Shown piece after piece: positions 1 to 6,794 of a stretch of DNA of 13,066 nucleotides. The notes under the pieces were generated by a model, which was not told the DNA's origin, did not search any database, and saw only the letters and a program-made list of their open reading frames with translations. Within the stretch, counting starts at the first letter, position 1; each line of letters opens with the position of its first letter. The stretch is from Pirellulales bacterium (GTDB lineage Bacteria; Planctomycetota; Planctomycetia; Pirellulales; JALHLM01): positions 1-13,066 of the forward strand of contig JALHLM010000121.1 in assembly GCA_022844585.1 (NCBI GenBank), in the 5' to 3' direction. The position numbers were made by a program, and so were the translations under genes.

Positions 1-2
1 CC

Positions 3-917
3 GAATACCGCGGCGACCATGGCATCGAAAACGATCCCGATGTCCTGTTCGTCGAAGACTTCGAGTCGGCCACCGTTGAAGACGTGACCAAACGCTGGGA
101 GACCGCTCAGCATCCGGAGAGCATGTCGCTCACGGGCGATGTACCATCCGGCAGCGCGGGAAAGCAATCGCTATTGCTCACGCACATCGGCGGCGATGAG
201 AACGACACTGGCGGGCATCTCTATCGCCGGCTCGACGAGGGATATGAACAGGTCTATGCGCGGTTCTACGTCAAGTTCGACAAAGACTGCGCGCCGGTGC
301 ATCACTTCGGCACGTGTCTAGGCGGAAACAATCCTTCGACGCCGTGGCCGTCCGTGAAAGCCGGCATTCCGACCGATGGCGCCAAGGCGTTTTGGACCGG
401 CATCGAACCGTTTGGCGATTCCTGGCGCTGGGATTTCTACACGTATTGGTGCGAAATGCGCGGCAGCCCGCCGCGCGGACAGACGTGGGGGAATTGCTTC
501 GTCTTGGACGAGAAGATGAAAGTCGTGCGCGATCGTTGGATCTGCGTCGAGATGATGGTCAAGCTCAACGACGTCGGCGACACCAACGGGGAACAGGCGT
601 TTTGGATCGACGGCCGGCCGATCGCGCATCTCGGCAGGGGCTTTCCCAAGGGAAAATGGATCTTCGACAAATTCTATCCCAACCAAGGCGGCGACGGCGT
701 CCGCTGGAACAAGGCAACAGGCGACCGGGAACATTTCACCGTCGCCGAAGGAGGCGAACCATTCGAGGGCTTTCGCTGGCGGACCGACGCAGCCGTCAAG
801 GCGAACTTCGTCTGGGCCTACCTCTACATCACGAAGTCGCCGCCAGGCCACGTCAGCAACGTCTGGTTCGACCACATCGTGGTGGCCAAGGAATACATTG
901 GCCCGATTCAGCAATAG
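3..917 (+). CDS. Probable extracytoplasmic jelly-roll (concanavalin-like) protein, 5'-partial
   Basis: The reading frame is open from the left edge (codon at base 3) to TAG at 915-917, so the N-terminus, including any signal peptide, lies outside the window. An in-frame GTG at 84 exists, but the upstream codons (…DPDVLFVEDFES…) read as normal coding sequence, so I treat the gene as truncated by the window. The protein is rich in aromatic residues and Gly, with alternating strand-like segments: RFYVKF, WRWDFYTYW, FWIDGRPI, a WICVEMMVKLN segment and a terminal FDHIVVAKEYIG. This pattern resembles planctomycete secreted proteins with a lectin or polysaccharide-lyase-like beta-sandwich. No catalytic motif could be assigned. 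It converges on the DUF1559 gene and shows no link to the molybdenum genes. Carbohydrate binding is inference from fold impression only. Confidence 0.55.
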   Translation, partial: EYRGDHGIENDPDVLFVEDFESATVEDVTKRWETAQHPESMSLTGDVPSGSAGKQSLLLTHIGGDENDTGGHLYRRLDEGYEQVYARFYVKFDKDCAPVHHFGTCLGGNNPSTPWPSVKAGIPTDGAKAFWTGIEPFGDSWRWDFYTYWCEMRGSPPRGQTWGNCFVLDEKMKVVRDRWICVEMMVKLNDVGDTNGEQAFWIDGRPIAHLGRGFPKGKWIFDKFYPNQGGDGVRWNKATGDREHFTVAEGGEPFEGFRWRTDAAVKANFVWAYLYITKSPPGHVSNVWFDHIVVAKEYIGPIQQ

Positions 918-1129
918 TAGTGCGCTGCTACATCGAAGAAAGAAATGACGGTGGGTGCCTGGGGCAGGGGCGTCTGAATCGTGGTCGCCATGGTCCAATC
1001 ACTGGGGCTTCGTTTGACTTGTCCACGAGTCGTCACGATGCCCCAGCCATTTCGACTTGGCTGCCTCTAACTCCCGCCTCAGCCCCAGCCACCCGGCCGA
1101 TCCAGCCATGATTGCTTTCGAAGGAGCCT
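918..1129. other. Convergent intergenic region with weak hairpins
   Basis: These 212 bases lie between two genes that converge. CTGGGGC at 1002-1008 and GCCCCAG at 1040-1046 form a 7-bp inverted repeat with a 31-nt loop, and a short TGCC-TGG-GGCA hairpin lies near 956-966. Neither is followed by a clear T-tract, so a bidirectional terminator is possible but weakly supported. No coding signal was seen. Confidence 0.25.
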
Positions 1130-2143
1130 CTAGAAGCCCGAAGCGATATCCTGTTCCGCCCGGCTACCGAGTGCTTGCCACACGTTGAGCGCCACGGAAT
1201 TCGTGACGACGTCGACATGCCCGTCGACGAATAGCGCGTTGACGCCGCCCGAGTGTCGGCTCCGCGCGGTGACATTGAGTGACAACGCGCGCCAGAGTTG
1301 GTCCGTTTTGTTGCTATGCGGGATGCCGCCGCGGCAATCGACGCGCGGGTCGTTTGGCAAGCGCATGTGGTTGTACATCGAGTGCCCAGGCGCTCCGTAT
1401 AGCCACCGACTGCCGCGCGTTTGCTGGAGCTTCAGTCCTGTTCCCTGGCATTGGCTGTCGTAGTCCGTGAGCGCCGGTCCCGCTAGTCCGTTATCGTTGC
1501 CGGAGGTGAGTACGAAGCCGTTGGTCTCGCTGGTTCCATCCCACGTCGAGGGCCCGCCTTCTGAGAGAACGGTCTCGCCAATGCAAATCGTTTGGCTCGA
1601 GCCGTCTTTGACTCGGTTGAAACTGATCGCCGAGTTCTCGAAGAACACGCCGGTCACGCGCACGCCTTCCGCGTTGCGCGGCGAGAGCGGATACGTCGTG
1701 CCCGTGTTGAGCGGATAATTGTGGACCGCACTCTCACCCTGCAGTTTCTTGGCGGAGTCCGTAGGACACTGAAAGTAAGGAATCGTCGAAGACAGCACGC
1801 GATCGTTGACGGGGTCTTCCGGATTGGCGTTGAAATCGATCTGCCGGAACAAGTTGTTGGCTTCCAGGAACGGCAGCAGGTGGGCGTACGCAGAGTAGCA
1901 GCGTCCCTGGCCGTCGAGCGGGATCACGAGTCGCCCCGGCGGCAATTTCCTAGCCATGTTGTGGTAGTTGTGCAGCCCCAGGCCGATCTGCTTGAGGTTG
2001 TTCATGCACTGGCCTCGCCGGGCCGCTTCTCGGGCCATCTGCAAGGCTGGGAGCAGCAGTGCGATCAGGATGCCGATAATGGCGATCACGACCAGCAACT
2101 CCACGAGCGTGAAGGCGCGGCGGCGCGATTTTCTCATCCGCAT
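1130..2143 (-). CDS. DUF1559 protein with prepilin-type N-terminus and H-X9-DG C-terminus
   Basis: The 337-residue product starts with a short basic leader, then a prepilin-type segment: probable cleavage after Ala10, mature Phe11, and Glu15 at mature position +5, followed by a hydrophobic helix to about residue 33. The central part is the DUF1559 domain. Near the C-terminus His297, nine residues, then Asp307-Gly308 make the H-X9-DG box (prepilin-type processing-associated motif) that marks this large planctomycete family. The product is probably exported and processed like a type II secretion or type IV pilus pseudopilin and displayed at the membrane or cell surface; its role is unknown. ATG at 2143 is preceded by GAGAG about 9 nt upstream, and a second in-frame ATG lies 6 nt further in. 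It is divergent from the regulator gene and shares a short upstream region with it. Confidence 0.93.
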   Translation of the reverse strand: MRMRKSRRRAFTLVELLVVIAIIGILIALLLPALQMAREAARRGQCMNNLKQIGLGLHNYHNMARKLPPGRLVIPLDGQGRCYSAYAHLLPFLEANNLFRQIDFNANPEDPVNDRVLSSTIPYFQCPTDSAKKLQGESAVHNYPLNTGTTYPLSPRNAEGVRVTGVFFENSAISFNRVKDGSSQTICIGETVLSEGGPSTWDGTSETNGFVLTSGNDNGLAGPALTDYDSQCQGTGLKLQQTRGSRWLYGAPGHSMYNHMRLPNDPRVDCRGGIPHSNKTDQLWRALSLNVTARSRHSGGVNALFVDGHVDVVTNSVALNVWQALGSRAEQDIASGF

Positions 2144-2174
2144 GGTGTAAATCTCTCAGCGGTCAATCGGCGGT

Positions 2175-2259
2175 TGTGATATGATAGGAGTATGATTGGA
2201 CACGATCGTATCGTCCAGAACCTGCAATGCTGAAATGTCAGCACGCCACCTCAGCTGAG
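2175..2259. promoter_or_regulatory. Divergent control region with clustered palindromes (putative operator)
   Basis: The short stretch between the divergent DUF1559 and regulator genes holds two TATGAT boxes (2180-2185 and 2191-2196), ACGATCGT (2202-2209, perfect palindrome), TGCTGA-N4-TCAGCA (2228-2243, perfect 6-bp inverted repeat) and CTCAGCTGAG (2250-2259, perfect 10-bp palindrome). XRE-type regulators bind short palindromes and often repress themselves, so one of these may be the operator of the downstream regulator. The last two fall inside the longest possible reading frame, which argues for a later translation start. Assignment to a binding site is inference. Confidence 0.35.
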
Positions 2260-3330
2260 TTGTCCGCCATGCCCGACATGCTCACGCCCAACGCCAATTC
2301 CGTCCGCCAGCGGCGGATCGCGGCGGGCTTGTCGCAGGCGGAGCTGGCCACGCGAAGCGGTATTTCGCGCCCGGCGGTCAGCGCGATCGAGATCGGTCGT
2401 TTGTCTCCCTCCGTGACAGCCGCCCTGGCCCTCGCCAAGGCCCTGGATTGCACGGTCGAGCAGTTGTTCGGCGTCGCCGAAAGTAATGAGCCGGCCTGGG
2501 CTTGGGAGCGGCAATCGGCCGCCGGCCGCTATTGGGCCGCCCGAGTAGGCGGACAGAAATTCCTGTACCCGCTGGATGTCTCTGCCACCTGCGGCATGGG
2601 TCACGACGGCGCCTTTCGTGGCGAGTCGGTCGGACCTGGCAACGACTCCGCAGTCGACAGCACGTTGGTCATGGCCACGTGCGACCCCGCGGCGAATCTC
2701 CTCGCCGAACAACTTCGTCGCCAGGGGGACACGCGCCTGCTGACCTTTGTCCGCTCCAGCCGCGAAGCGCTGGCGCTCTTGGCGGACGGAAAAATCCACC
2801 TGGCTGGGATCCACCTGGCCGCGGCCGACAAGGCTGACCGCAACGTGCAAGCGGTGCGCGATCTAATTGGACCTGGATATCGGCTGATTCGCATCGCGTG
2901 CTGGGAGGAAGGGCTCGTCACGACGCGCGGCCTCGGCGTGAAATCGGCCGGCAGCGCCGTGCGAGGAAATCTCCGCTGGGTCGGCCGTGAACAGGGTTCC
3001 GGCGCCCGGCAGTGCCTGGACGAATTGCTCGGCGATCGCCGCACGCCGCGGCGCACCGCGAGCGATCACCGTGGCGTTGTCGAAGCGGTCCGCAACGGCT
3101 GGGCCGACGCTGGCATCACGCTCCGCATTTCGGGCGAAGAGGCCGGGCTCGATTTTATTCCCATTCGCCGCGAAGCCTACGACGTCTGCTACCCGGCCGC
3201 ACTGGAACGCGATCCCCGCCTACAGGGATTGCTGCGGGCGATCCGTTCGACGGAATTTCGCCGACGTCTCGCGGAATGCCCCGGTTATGACACCGCCACG
3301 ACCGGCGAACTGAACGCGATTGACGCTTGA
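2227..3330 (+). CDS. XRE helix-turn-helix regulator with PBP_like ligand domain (probable Mo/W sensor)
   Basis: The longest form has 367 residues. Residues 26-82 are a canonical XRE helix-turn-helix (RRIAAGLSQAELA; recognition helix near SRPAVSAIEIGR). From about residue 145 to 345 the protein matches the PBP_like superfamily domain (PF12727 type): W226-E-E-G in CWEEGLV, REQGSGARQCLDELL at 254-268, GWADAGI at 291-297, and LDFIPI then EAYDV near 308-320. That domain is found in one-component regulators and MoeA-type fusions tied to molybdate and molybdopterin genes, so the likely ligand is molybdate, tungstate or a related compound. There is no membrane segment, so it should act in the cytoplasm. 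ATG at 2227 lacks a Shine-Dalgarno and is followed by palindromes; in-frame ATGs at 2269 and 2278, just before the HTH, are better-placed starts. It probably controls the downstream mos/mod genes. Confidence 0.85.
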   Translation: MLKCQHATSAELSAMPDMLTPNANSVRQRRIAAGLSQAELATRSGISRPAVSAIEIGRLSPSVTAALALAKALDCTVEQLFGVAESNEPAWAWERQSAAGRYWAARVGGQKFLYPLDVSATCGMGHDGAFRGESVGPGNDSAVDSTLVMATCDPAANLLAEQLRRQGDTRLLTFVRSSREALALLADGKIHLAGIHLAAADKADRNVQAVRDLIGPGYRLIRIACWEEGLVTTRGLGVKSAGSAVRGNLRWVGREQGSGARQCLDELLGDRRTPRRTASDHRGVVEAVRNGWADAGITLRISGEEAGLDFIPIRREAYDVCYPAALERDPRLQGLLRAIRSTEFRRRLAECPGYDTATTGELNAIDA

Positions 3331-3506
3331 ACTTGCGAAATGAGCGTAAGTCGTTGCCAGCATTCAACGTCCGTTCCGTTGACAAAGAACCAGAGTCGAT
3401 TGATACTGGATTCCCGGGGCATGGTTCGCGGCGTGGCCGTGGCGGCCTGAGAAGCAGTGTTGGGCATTTCTCTCGAACCGTTGGCCGTTCAGTCTTCCGG
3501 GATTGA
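3331..3506 (+). other. Regulator-LRR intergenic leader
   Basis: These 176 bases separate the regulator from the LRR gene. They hold the promoter-like pair listed separately and then a roughly 90-130 nt leader. No clear terminator follows the regulator stop codon, so read-through from the regulator gene remains possible. Confidence 0.4.
3379..3407 (+). promoter_or_regulatory. Sigma-70-type promoter candidate
   Basis: TTGACA at 3379-3384, a perfect -35 consensus, is followed by a 17-bp spacer and GATACT at 3402-3407, which matches 4 of 6 positions of TATAAT. Transcription would begin near 3414, about 90-130 nt before the LRR gene start. It could drive the LRR, ECF-like, mos and mod genes as one unit. 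Activity is not proven; it is the best such pair I noticed in the + strand intergenic regions. Confidence 0.45.
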
Positions 3507-4406
3507 ATGGCCGCTTGTGTGGCTGCCGGCCACGGGCCTTCGCCGATGTCATTGCCACCGATTGAGTTGACCGAGGCCGGCTCGACGACATCGCTCTCCG
3601 CCGAGTCGTTGCTCGCCCGAGCGCTTCCCGTACCGCCGGATATTGCGCGGTTTCCCGGCCAGGTTGTGGTTCCGCTCGACGAACTGTTGCCCGAGCGGAG
3701 CGTGGACCTGCAAGTCTGCTGCCGAGGGAGCCGCGGCGAGTGCTTCGCGTTCGATGTCGCCAAGTTGGAGGACTATTCCCTGCTCAGCACGAACTCGCCA
3801 GGTTGGAAGCTCGTGCCGGCTGGCCGAAAACAATTGGCGGAGATTACCACGCCGCGGTTCGTATTGCGCGAGGTCGTCTCCATCGAAATCGGGCGCGACC
3901 TGGCCGCCAAAGCGCTATCCGACCAGGTTTATACGAACCTCACCGACGCCCTCATGGAACCGCACGGCGTGCGTTTCCTGAGCCTCACCAGCGCGGGGCT
4001 GGAGCGCTTCCCCAAAGGAGCGCTCGAGCTGACGAATCTGGAATCGCTCAATCTCGGCAACAACGCGATCGAGACGGTGCCGCCCGATATCGGCGAGTTG
4101 CGGCAACTCAAGGTGCTGAAATTGTCGCGCAACAGGTTGCGTACGCTGCCTGAGGAAATCGGCCGGTTGAAGCAACTGAACGAGTTGCACGTTTCGCGAA
4201 ATCAACTCGCGTCGTTGCCGGAAAAGCTTTGGAATCTCCCCGATTTGCAGTTGCTGAACCTGGGCGCCAATCAGTTGAAGCACGTGCCGGACGAGATCGC
4301 CCAGTTGCACAACTTGCGTGAATTGGAGCTGGCGGATAATCCCATTCCGCCCGGCGAGCGCGAGCGCATCGCGCAGCTCGTGCCCCACGCGAAGATCGAG
4401 TGGTAA
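3507..4406 (+). CDS. Leucine-rich-repeat protein with unrecognised N-terminal domain
   Basis: The product has 299 residues from ATG 3507; an in-frame ATG at 3546 (residue 14, MSLPPIEL) is an equally plausible start, and neither has a clear Shine-Dalgarno. Residues from about 154 to 285 are leucine-rich repeats of the L-x-x-L-x-L-x-x-N-x-L-x-x-(L/V)P type: repeat starts fall at residues 178, 201, 224, 247 and 270, exactly 23 apart, with an earlier degenerate repeat. The first about 150 residues match nothing I recognise and include a CC pair at 71-72. No signal peptide or membrane helix is seen, so it should be a cytoplasmic protein-interaction scaffold. Its stop is 7 nt before the next start, which suggests co-transcription and perhaps a partnership with the adjacent membrane protein. 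The function is unknown. Confidence 0.82.
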   Translation: MAACVAAGHGPSPMSLPPIELTEAGSTTSLSAESLLARALPVPPDIARFPGQVVVPLDELLPERSVDLQVCCRGSRGECFAFDVAKLEDYSLLSTNSPGWKLVPAGRKQLAEITTPRFVLREVVSIEIGRDLAAKALSDQVYTNLTDALMEPHGVRFLSLTSAGLERFPKGALELTNLESLNLGNNAIETVPPDIGELRQLKVLKLSRNRLRTLPEEIGRLKQLNELHVSRNQLASLPEKLWNLPDLQLLNLGANQLKHVPDEIAQLHNLRELELADNPIPPGERERIAQLVPHAKIEW

Positions 4407-4413
4407 TCGAGCG

Positions 4414-5793
4414 ATGCCAGCGCAAGCCAGCTATCTCAATCGACATCCGTGGCTCCTGGTGGTCTACCTGCTGACCGTCACGTGCGCCACGTTCCTCGTC
4501 CCAGACGCGTGGAAGCCCGTCCTGGTTCCGTCGCTGATTTTGCTGCAAGTGGCAATCCTGGCTTGGTTCGGCAAGCTCGATCACTCCATCGGCCGCATTC
4601 TCGAACGCCTTAAGTTCCTGTTTCTGTTTCTGATCGCCGCAAACGCCCTGCTGCCCGGGCCCGACACGGATCGTCATTGGGCCTTGTTCTCGTGGCTGTC
4701 GATCAATCTGACCGGCGTGCAGGCCGGCATCTTGATGTCGGCGCAGATTCTGTTGGTCGTGTTGACGACGCACGTCGTGCGATCCATCGGCGATGAGCGC
4801 GCCTTCATCAACGGCTTGCGGTCAATGCGCATCGCGCCGCTGATGGCGTATTCGCTCGATACCACGCTCGCGCTCCTAGACGGCTCGCTACGCAAGTCCG
4901 GCGGCGGGGGCGGCGGTGGGCGGGGCGACGGCTCCGGCGGCGGCGGAGGAGGTCACGGCCGCCAGCGAGGACAAGGAAGTTGGCTGAGTCTCTTTCGCCG
5001 CGCGAAGCCCGTGGAAGGCGCTGCGACGACGCAAGACGCTGCCGCGCAACCGGCCGGCGTGCTGGCGTTGTTTCACGCCCTCAAGCAACGCGACCTGACG
5101 CCGTTCATCGACAAGATCAACCGCGGGCTGGACGACGCCGCGAATCACGCAGAGCGCCTCGGGCTCAGCGACCGCCGCGCGCACGACGTGGGCGTGATCG
5201 GCGGCATCGGCGCCGTGATGATGGCCTTCAAACTGGTGAAGGTTTTGCCGGGCGTGCCGGTTTTGCAGGGGGCGAAATCGATCTTTTTTATCCCGCTCTA
5301 TATGTTGGCTGCCGACCGGACGCATTCTCGTTGGGGAGGGACAATGGCCGGTGGTATCATGGGATTTATCGCCTTCCTGAACGGCGACAGTCGCTACGGC
5401 ATCTTCGAAGTGCTGAAGCATGTCGTGCCTGGGCTGGTCGTCGATCTGGTGTGGCCGCTGGTGCGGATGTTTCGGCTGCGTTTCTCGATCCTACTGGCCG
5501 TGGGATTGCTCGCCGCCATCGCCCGCACCGCAACGCAATTCGCCATGGTGTTCTGCCTGGGAGCCGACAACGTGACGCTGTTCCTGTTGCCGGCCGAACG
5601 CCTGATCCCAAACCTGATCGCCGGTTTCTTGAGCGCCTTCGTGAGTTATCCGATCTTGAAGGCGTTGGGAAGTGAAGCGCGGGAGAAGGAAAACCAGTCG
5701 AAAGCGGAGGATGAGGAGAAAAGGAGTAAAGGAGTCGAGGAATTGGGAAGTAGTAGTGAAGCAGAGGAGCAGAAGAGCAAAGTAGAAACGTAG
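4414..5793 (+). CDS. Polytopic membrane protein, possible ECF-type transporter fusion (EcfT-like + S-like halves)
   Basis: ATG 4414, 7 nt after the LRR stop, is chosen over an in-frame ATG at 4318 because the extra 32 residues would overlap the LRR gene and read as out-of-frame, Arg/Ser-rich sequence. The 459-residue product has hydrophobic helices near 12-30, 36-53, 64-80 and 100-121, followed by a conserved-looking amphipathic stretch (GLRSMRIAPLMAYSLDTTLALL, about 134-155) like the transmembrane coupling part of EcfT/CbiQ. Residues 163-188 are a glycine-rich linker. The second half carries helices near 260-280, 285-300, 308-322, 336-349, 358-380 and 386-412, with GDSRYGIFEVLKHVVPGLVVDL at about 324-345, resembling an S-component. 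A charged tail (420-459) follows. I infer an oxyanion or cofactor-precursor transporter from its place beside mos/mod. No EcfA ATPase is nearby, and the family assignment is by resemblance only. Confidence 0.5.
   Translation: MPAQASYLNRHPWLLVVYLLTVTCATFLVPDAWKPVLVPSLILLQVAILAWFGKLDHSIGRILERLKFLFLFLIAANALLPGPDTDRHWALFSWLSINLTGVQAGILMSAQILLVVLTTHVVRSIGDERAFINGLRSMRIAPLMAYSLDTTLALLDGSLRKSGGGGGGGRGDGSGGGGGGHGRQRGQGSWLSLFRRAKPVEGAATTQDAAAQPAGVLALFHALKQRDLTPFIDKINRGLDDAANHAERLGLSDRRAHDVGVIGGIGAVMMAFKLVKVLPGVPVLQGAKSIFFIPLYMLAADRTHSRWGGTMAGGIMGFIAFLNGDSRYGIFEVLKHVVPGLVVDLVWPLVRMFRLRFSILLAVGLLAAIARTATQFAMVFCLGADNVTLFLLPAERLIPNLIAGFLSAFVSYPILKALGSEAREKENQSKAEDEEKRSKGVEELGSSSEAEEQKSKVET
4899..4960 (+). 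repeat. Gly-codon low-complexity tract inside the ECF-like gene
   Basis: A run of GGC/GGG/GGT codons encodes the glycine-rich linker. Runs of three to five G (for example GGGGG at 4906-4910 and GGGG at 4922-4925) make it prone to slippage and possibly to G-quadruplex formation on the coding strand. Confidence 0.7.
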
Positions 5794-5864
5794 CCGCCTG
5801 ACAAATCATCGCACCCAAGAGTCTCCTTTACTCCTGTTCTCCTTTACTCCTCTCCTCCTCCGCC
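5709..5864 (+). repeat. Inverted repeat of 8-nt words across the ECF-like stop codon and mosA start
   Basis: The left arm (5714-5740) is purine-rich with the octad AGGAGNNN repeated three times. The right arm (5823-5861) is its pyrimidine counterpart: CTCCTTTA, CTCCTGTT, CTCCTTTA, CTCCT, then CTCCTCCTCC. AGGAGTAAAGGAG at 5722-5734 is perfectly complementary to both CTCCTTTACTCCT copies at 5823-5835 and 5839-5851. The left arm encodes part of the charged C-terminal tail of the membrane protein; the right arm ends 3 nt before the mosA ATG, which therefore has no Shine-Dalgarno. This looks like a palindromic element inserted at a gene junction. Confidence 0.75.
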
Positions 5865-6686
5865 ATGCAAGCCACTGATCCTCGCCGCCACATCGATAGC
5901 CCGCTGATGCGTGAATCCCTCGTGGGACAACACATTGGCGAGCAAACTTCGACCGAGCGCGAAATCCGCATCATTCCGGACATGAACGTGCTGTCGATCG
6001 GCGGATTGAGCATCCTCGATCGCGGCCGTGGCGCGGTGTTGCCGCTGTTGGACGAGGTCGTCGCCTGTCGCAAGAAACACAAGTTCGTGGTGGGCGTCGG
6101 TGGCGGCGCTCGCTTGCGACACACCTTCCACATCTGCCTGGACCTGGGATTGCCCACGGGCGGCTTGGCGATGGTGGCCGGCGCGGTCGATGAACAGAAC
6201 AGCCGCATGATCTGGTCGCTGTTGGCCGCCAACAAAGGGATGTCGGCCAATAAGGAGAACTTCAAGGAGCTCCCCCTGTGGCTCAATGAAGGCATGATCC
6301 CGGTGATGTCGAGCATGCCGCCGTATCATTTCTGGGAACCGCCGGCCGGTCGCCAGGGCATTCCCATGAACGGCAATGACCTCGGCATGTTCCTCTTCGC
6401 CGACGTGATGGGCGGGCGCTCGATGATCTTCCTCAAGGACGAACGCGGGCTCTACACCGCGGACCCGAAGAAGGATCCCAACGCGAAGTTCATTCCCCGC
6501 ATCGGCGTCCGCGAATTGCTCGCGCGCAAAATGCCGGAACTGATCATCGAACAAGCCTGCCTGGAAGCCATGCTCAATGCAAGGCATATCCGCCAGGTGC
6601 AAATCATCAACGGTTTGGAACCCAAACTCCTCGGCCGCGCGTTAGACGGAGAACACGTCGGCACGATTGTCGATGCGGATGGTTGA
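5865..6686 (+). CDS. mosA: Molybdenum storage protein-like subunit (alpha-type paralogue)
   Basis: The 273-residue product belongs to the amino-acid-kinase (UMP-kinase-like) fold. It matches the Mo/W storage proteins of Azotobacter in order: DRGRGAVLPLLDE (52-64), ARLRHTF and CLDLGLPTGGLA (82-102), MPPYHFWE (151-158), LKDERGLYTADPKK (190-203), and ARHIRQVQIING…GEHVGTI (239-268). Known storage proteins form a hexameric cage that packs molybdate or tungstate as polyoxometalate clusters using ATP. Odd points: the usual KIGG phosphate-loop lysine is Ser44 (SIGG), and the His-rich PPYHHHE that I recall in MosA is reduced to one His (155). The N-terminal SPLMRESL aligns with Azotobacter MosB, which supports ATG 5865. 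I assign it the alpha role from PPYH and the LDLGLPTGGLA segment; alpha versus beta is tentative. It could instead bind another oxyanion. Confidence 0.8.
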   Translation: MQATDPRRHIDSPLMRESLVGQHIGEQTSTEREIRIIPDMNVLSIGGLSILDRGRGAVLPLLDEVVACRKKHKFVVGVGGGARLRHTFHICLDLGLPTGGLAMVAGAVDEQNSRMIWSLLAANKGMSANKENFKELPLWLNEGMIPVMSSMPPYHFWEPPAGRQGIPMNGNDLGMFLFADVMGGRSMIFLKDERGLYTADPKKDPNAKFIPRIGVRELLARKMPELIIEQACLEAMLNARHIRQVQIINGLEPKLLGRALDGEHVGTIVDADG

Positions 6687-6695
6687 AAGATAGTT

Positions 6696-6786
6696 TGAAG
6701 TTTTCAGTGTTCAGTTTTCAGTGAGGATTTCGGTCCCGCGCAAAACCTCGAACACGAAGACTGAAAACTGAACACTGAAAACTTCA
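6696..6786 (+). repeat. Perfect 27-bp inverted repeat between mosA and mosB (7-nt-word element, copy 1)
   Basis: The left arm (6696-6722) contains three tandem heptads, TTTTCAG, TGTTCAG, TTTTCAG. The right arm (6760-6786) is its exact reverse complement over 27 nt. The loop is 37 nt (6723-6759). It begins 10 nt after the mosA stop and ends 8 nt before the mosB ATG. A second copy of the arms lies at 12402-12484 with a different loop. There is no U-run, so it is not a classical terminator; it may stabilise or attenuate the mRNA between the two storage genes. Confidence 0.9.
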
Positions 6787-6794
6787 CACTACCC

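Noticed and set aside
314..1111. 265-codon frame overlapping the left-edge gene and running into the intergenic region
   Set aside because: Arg-rich composition typical of an out-of-frame reading; the 3-917 frame has balanced composition and recognisable protein character.
4318..4413. N-terminal extension of the ECF-like protein to ATG 4318
   Set aside because: It overlaps the LRR coding region by 89 nt and yields an Arg/Ser-rich segment; ATG 4414 begins right before the first membrane helix region.
5844..6602. Antisense frames over mosA, mosB (6798-7559) and modC (9649-10191)
   Set aside because: All are complete shadows of well-supported genes, produced by high GC at third codon positions.
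6696..6786. Reading the tandem heptad hairpins as a CRISPR array
   Set aside because: Units are 7 nt and contiguous with a single loop; there are no regular spacers and no cas genes.
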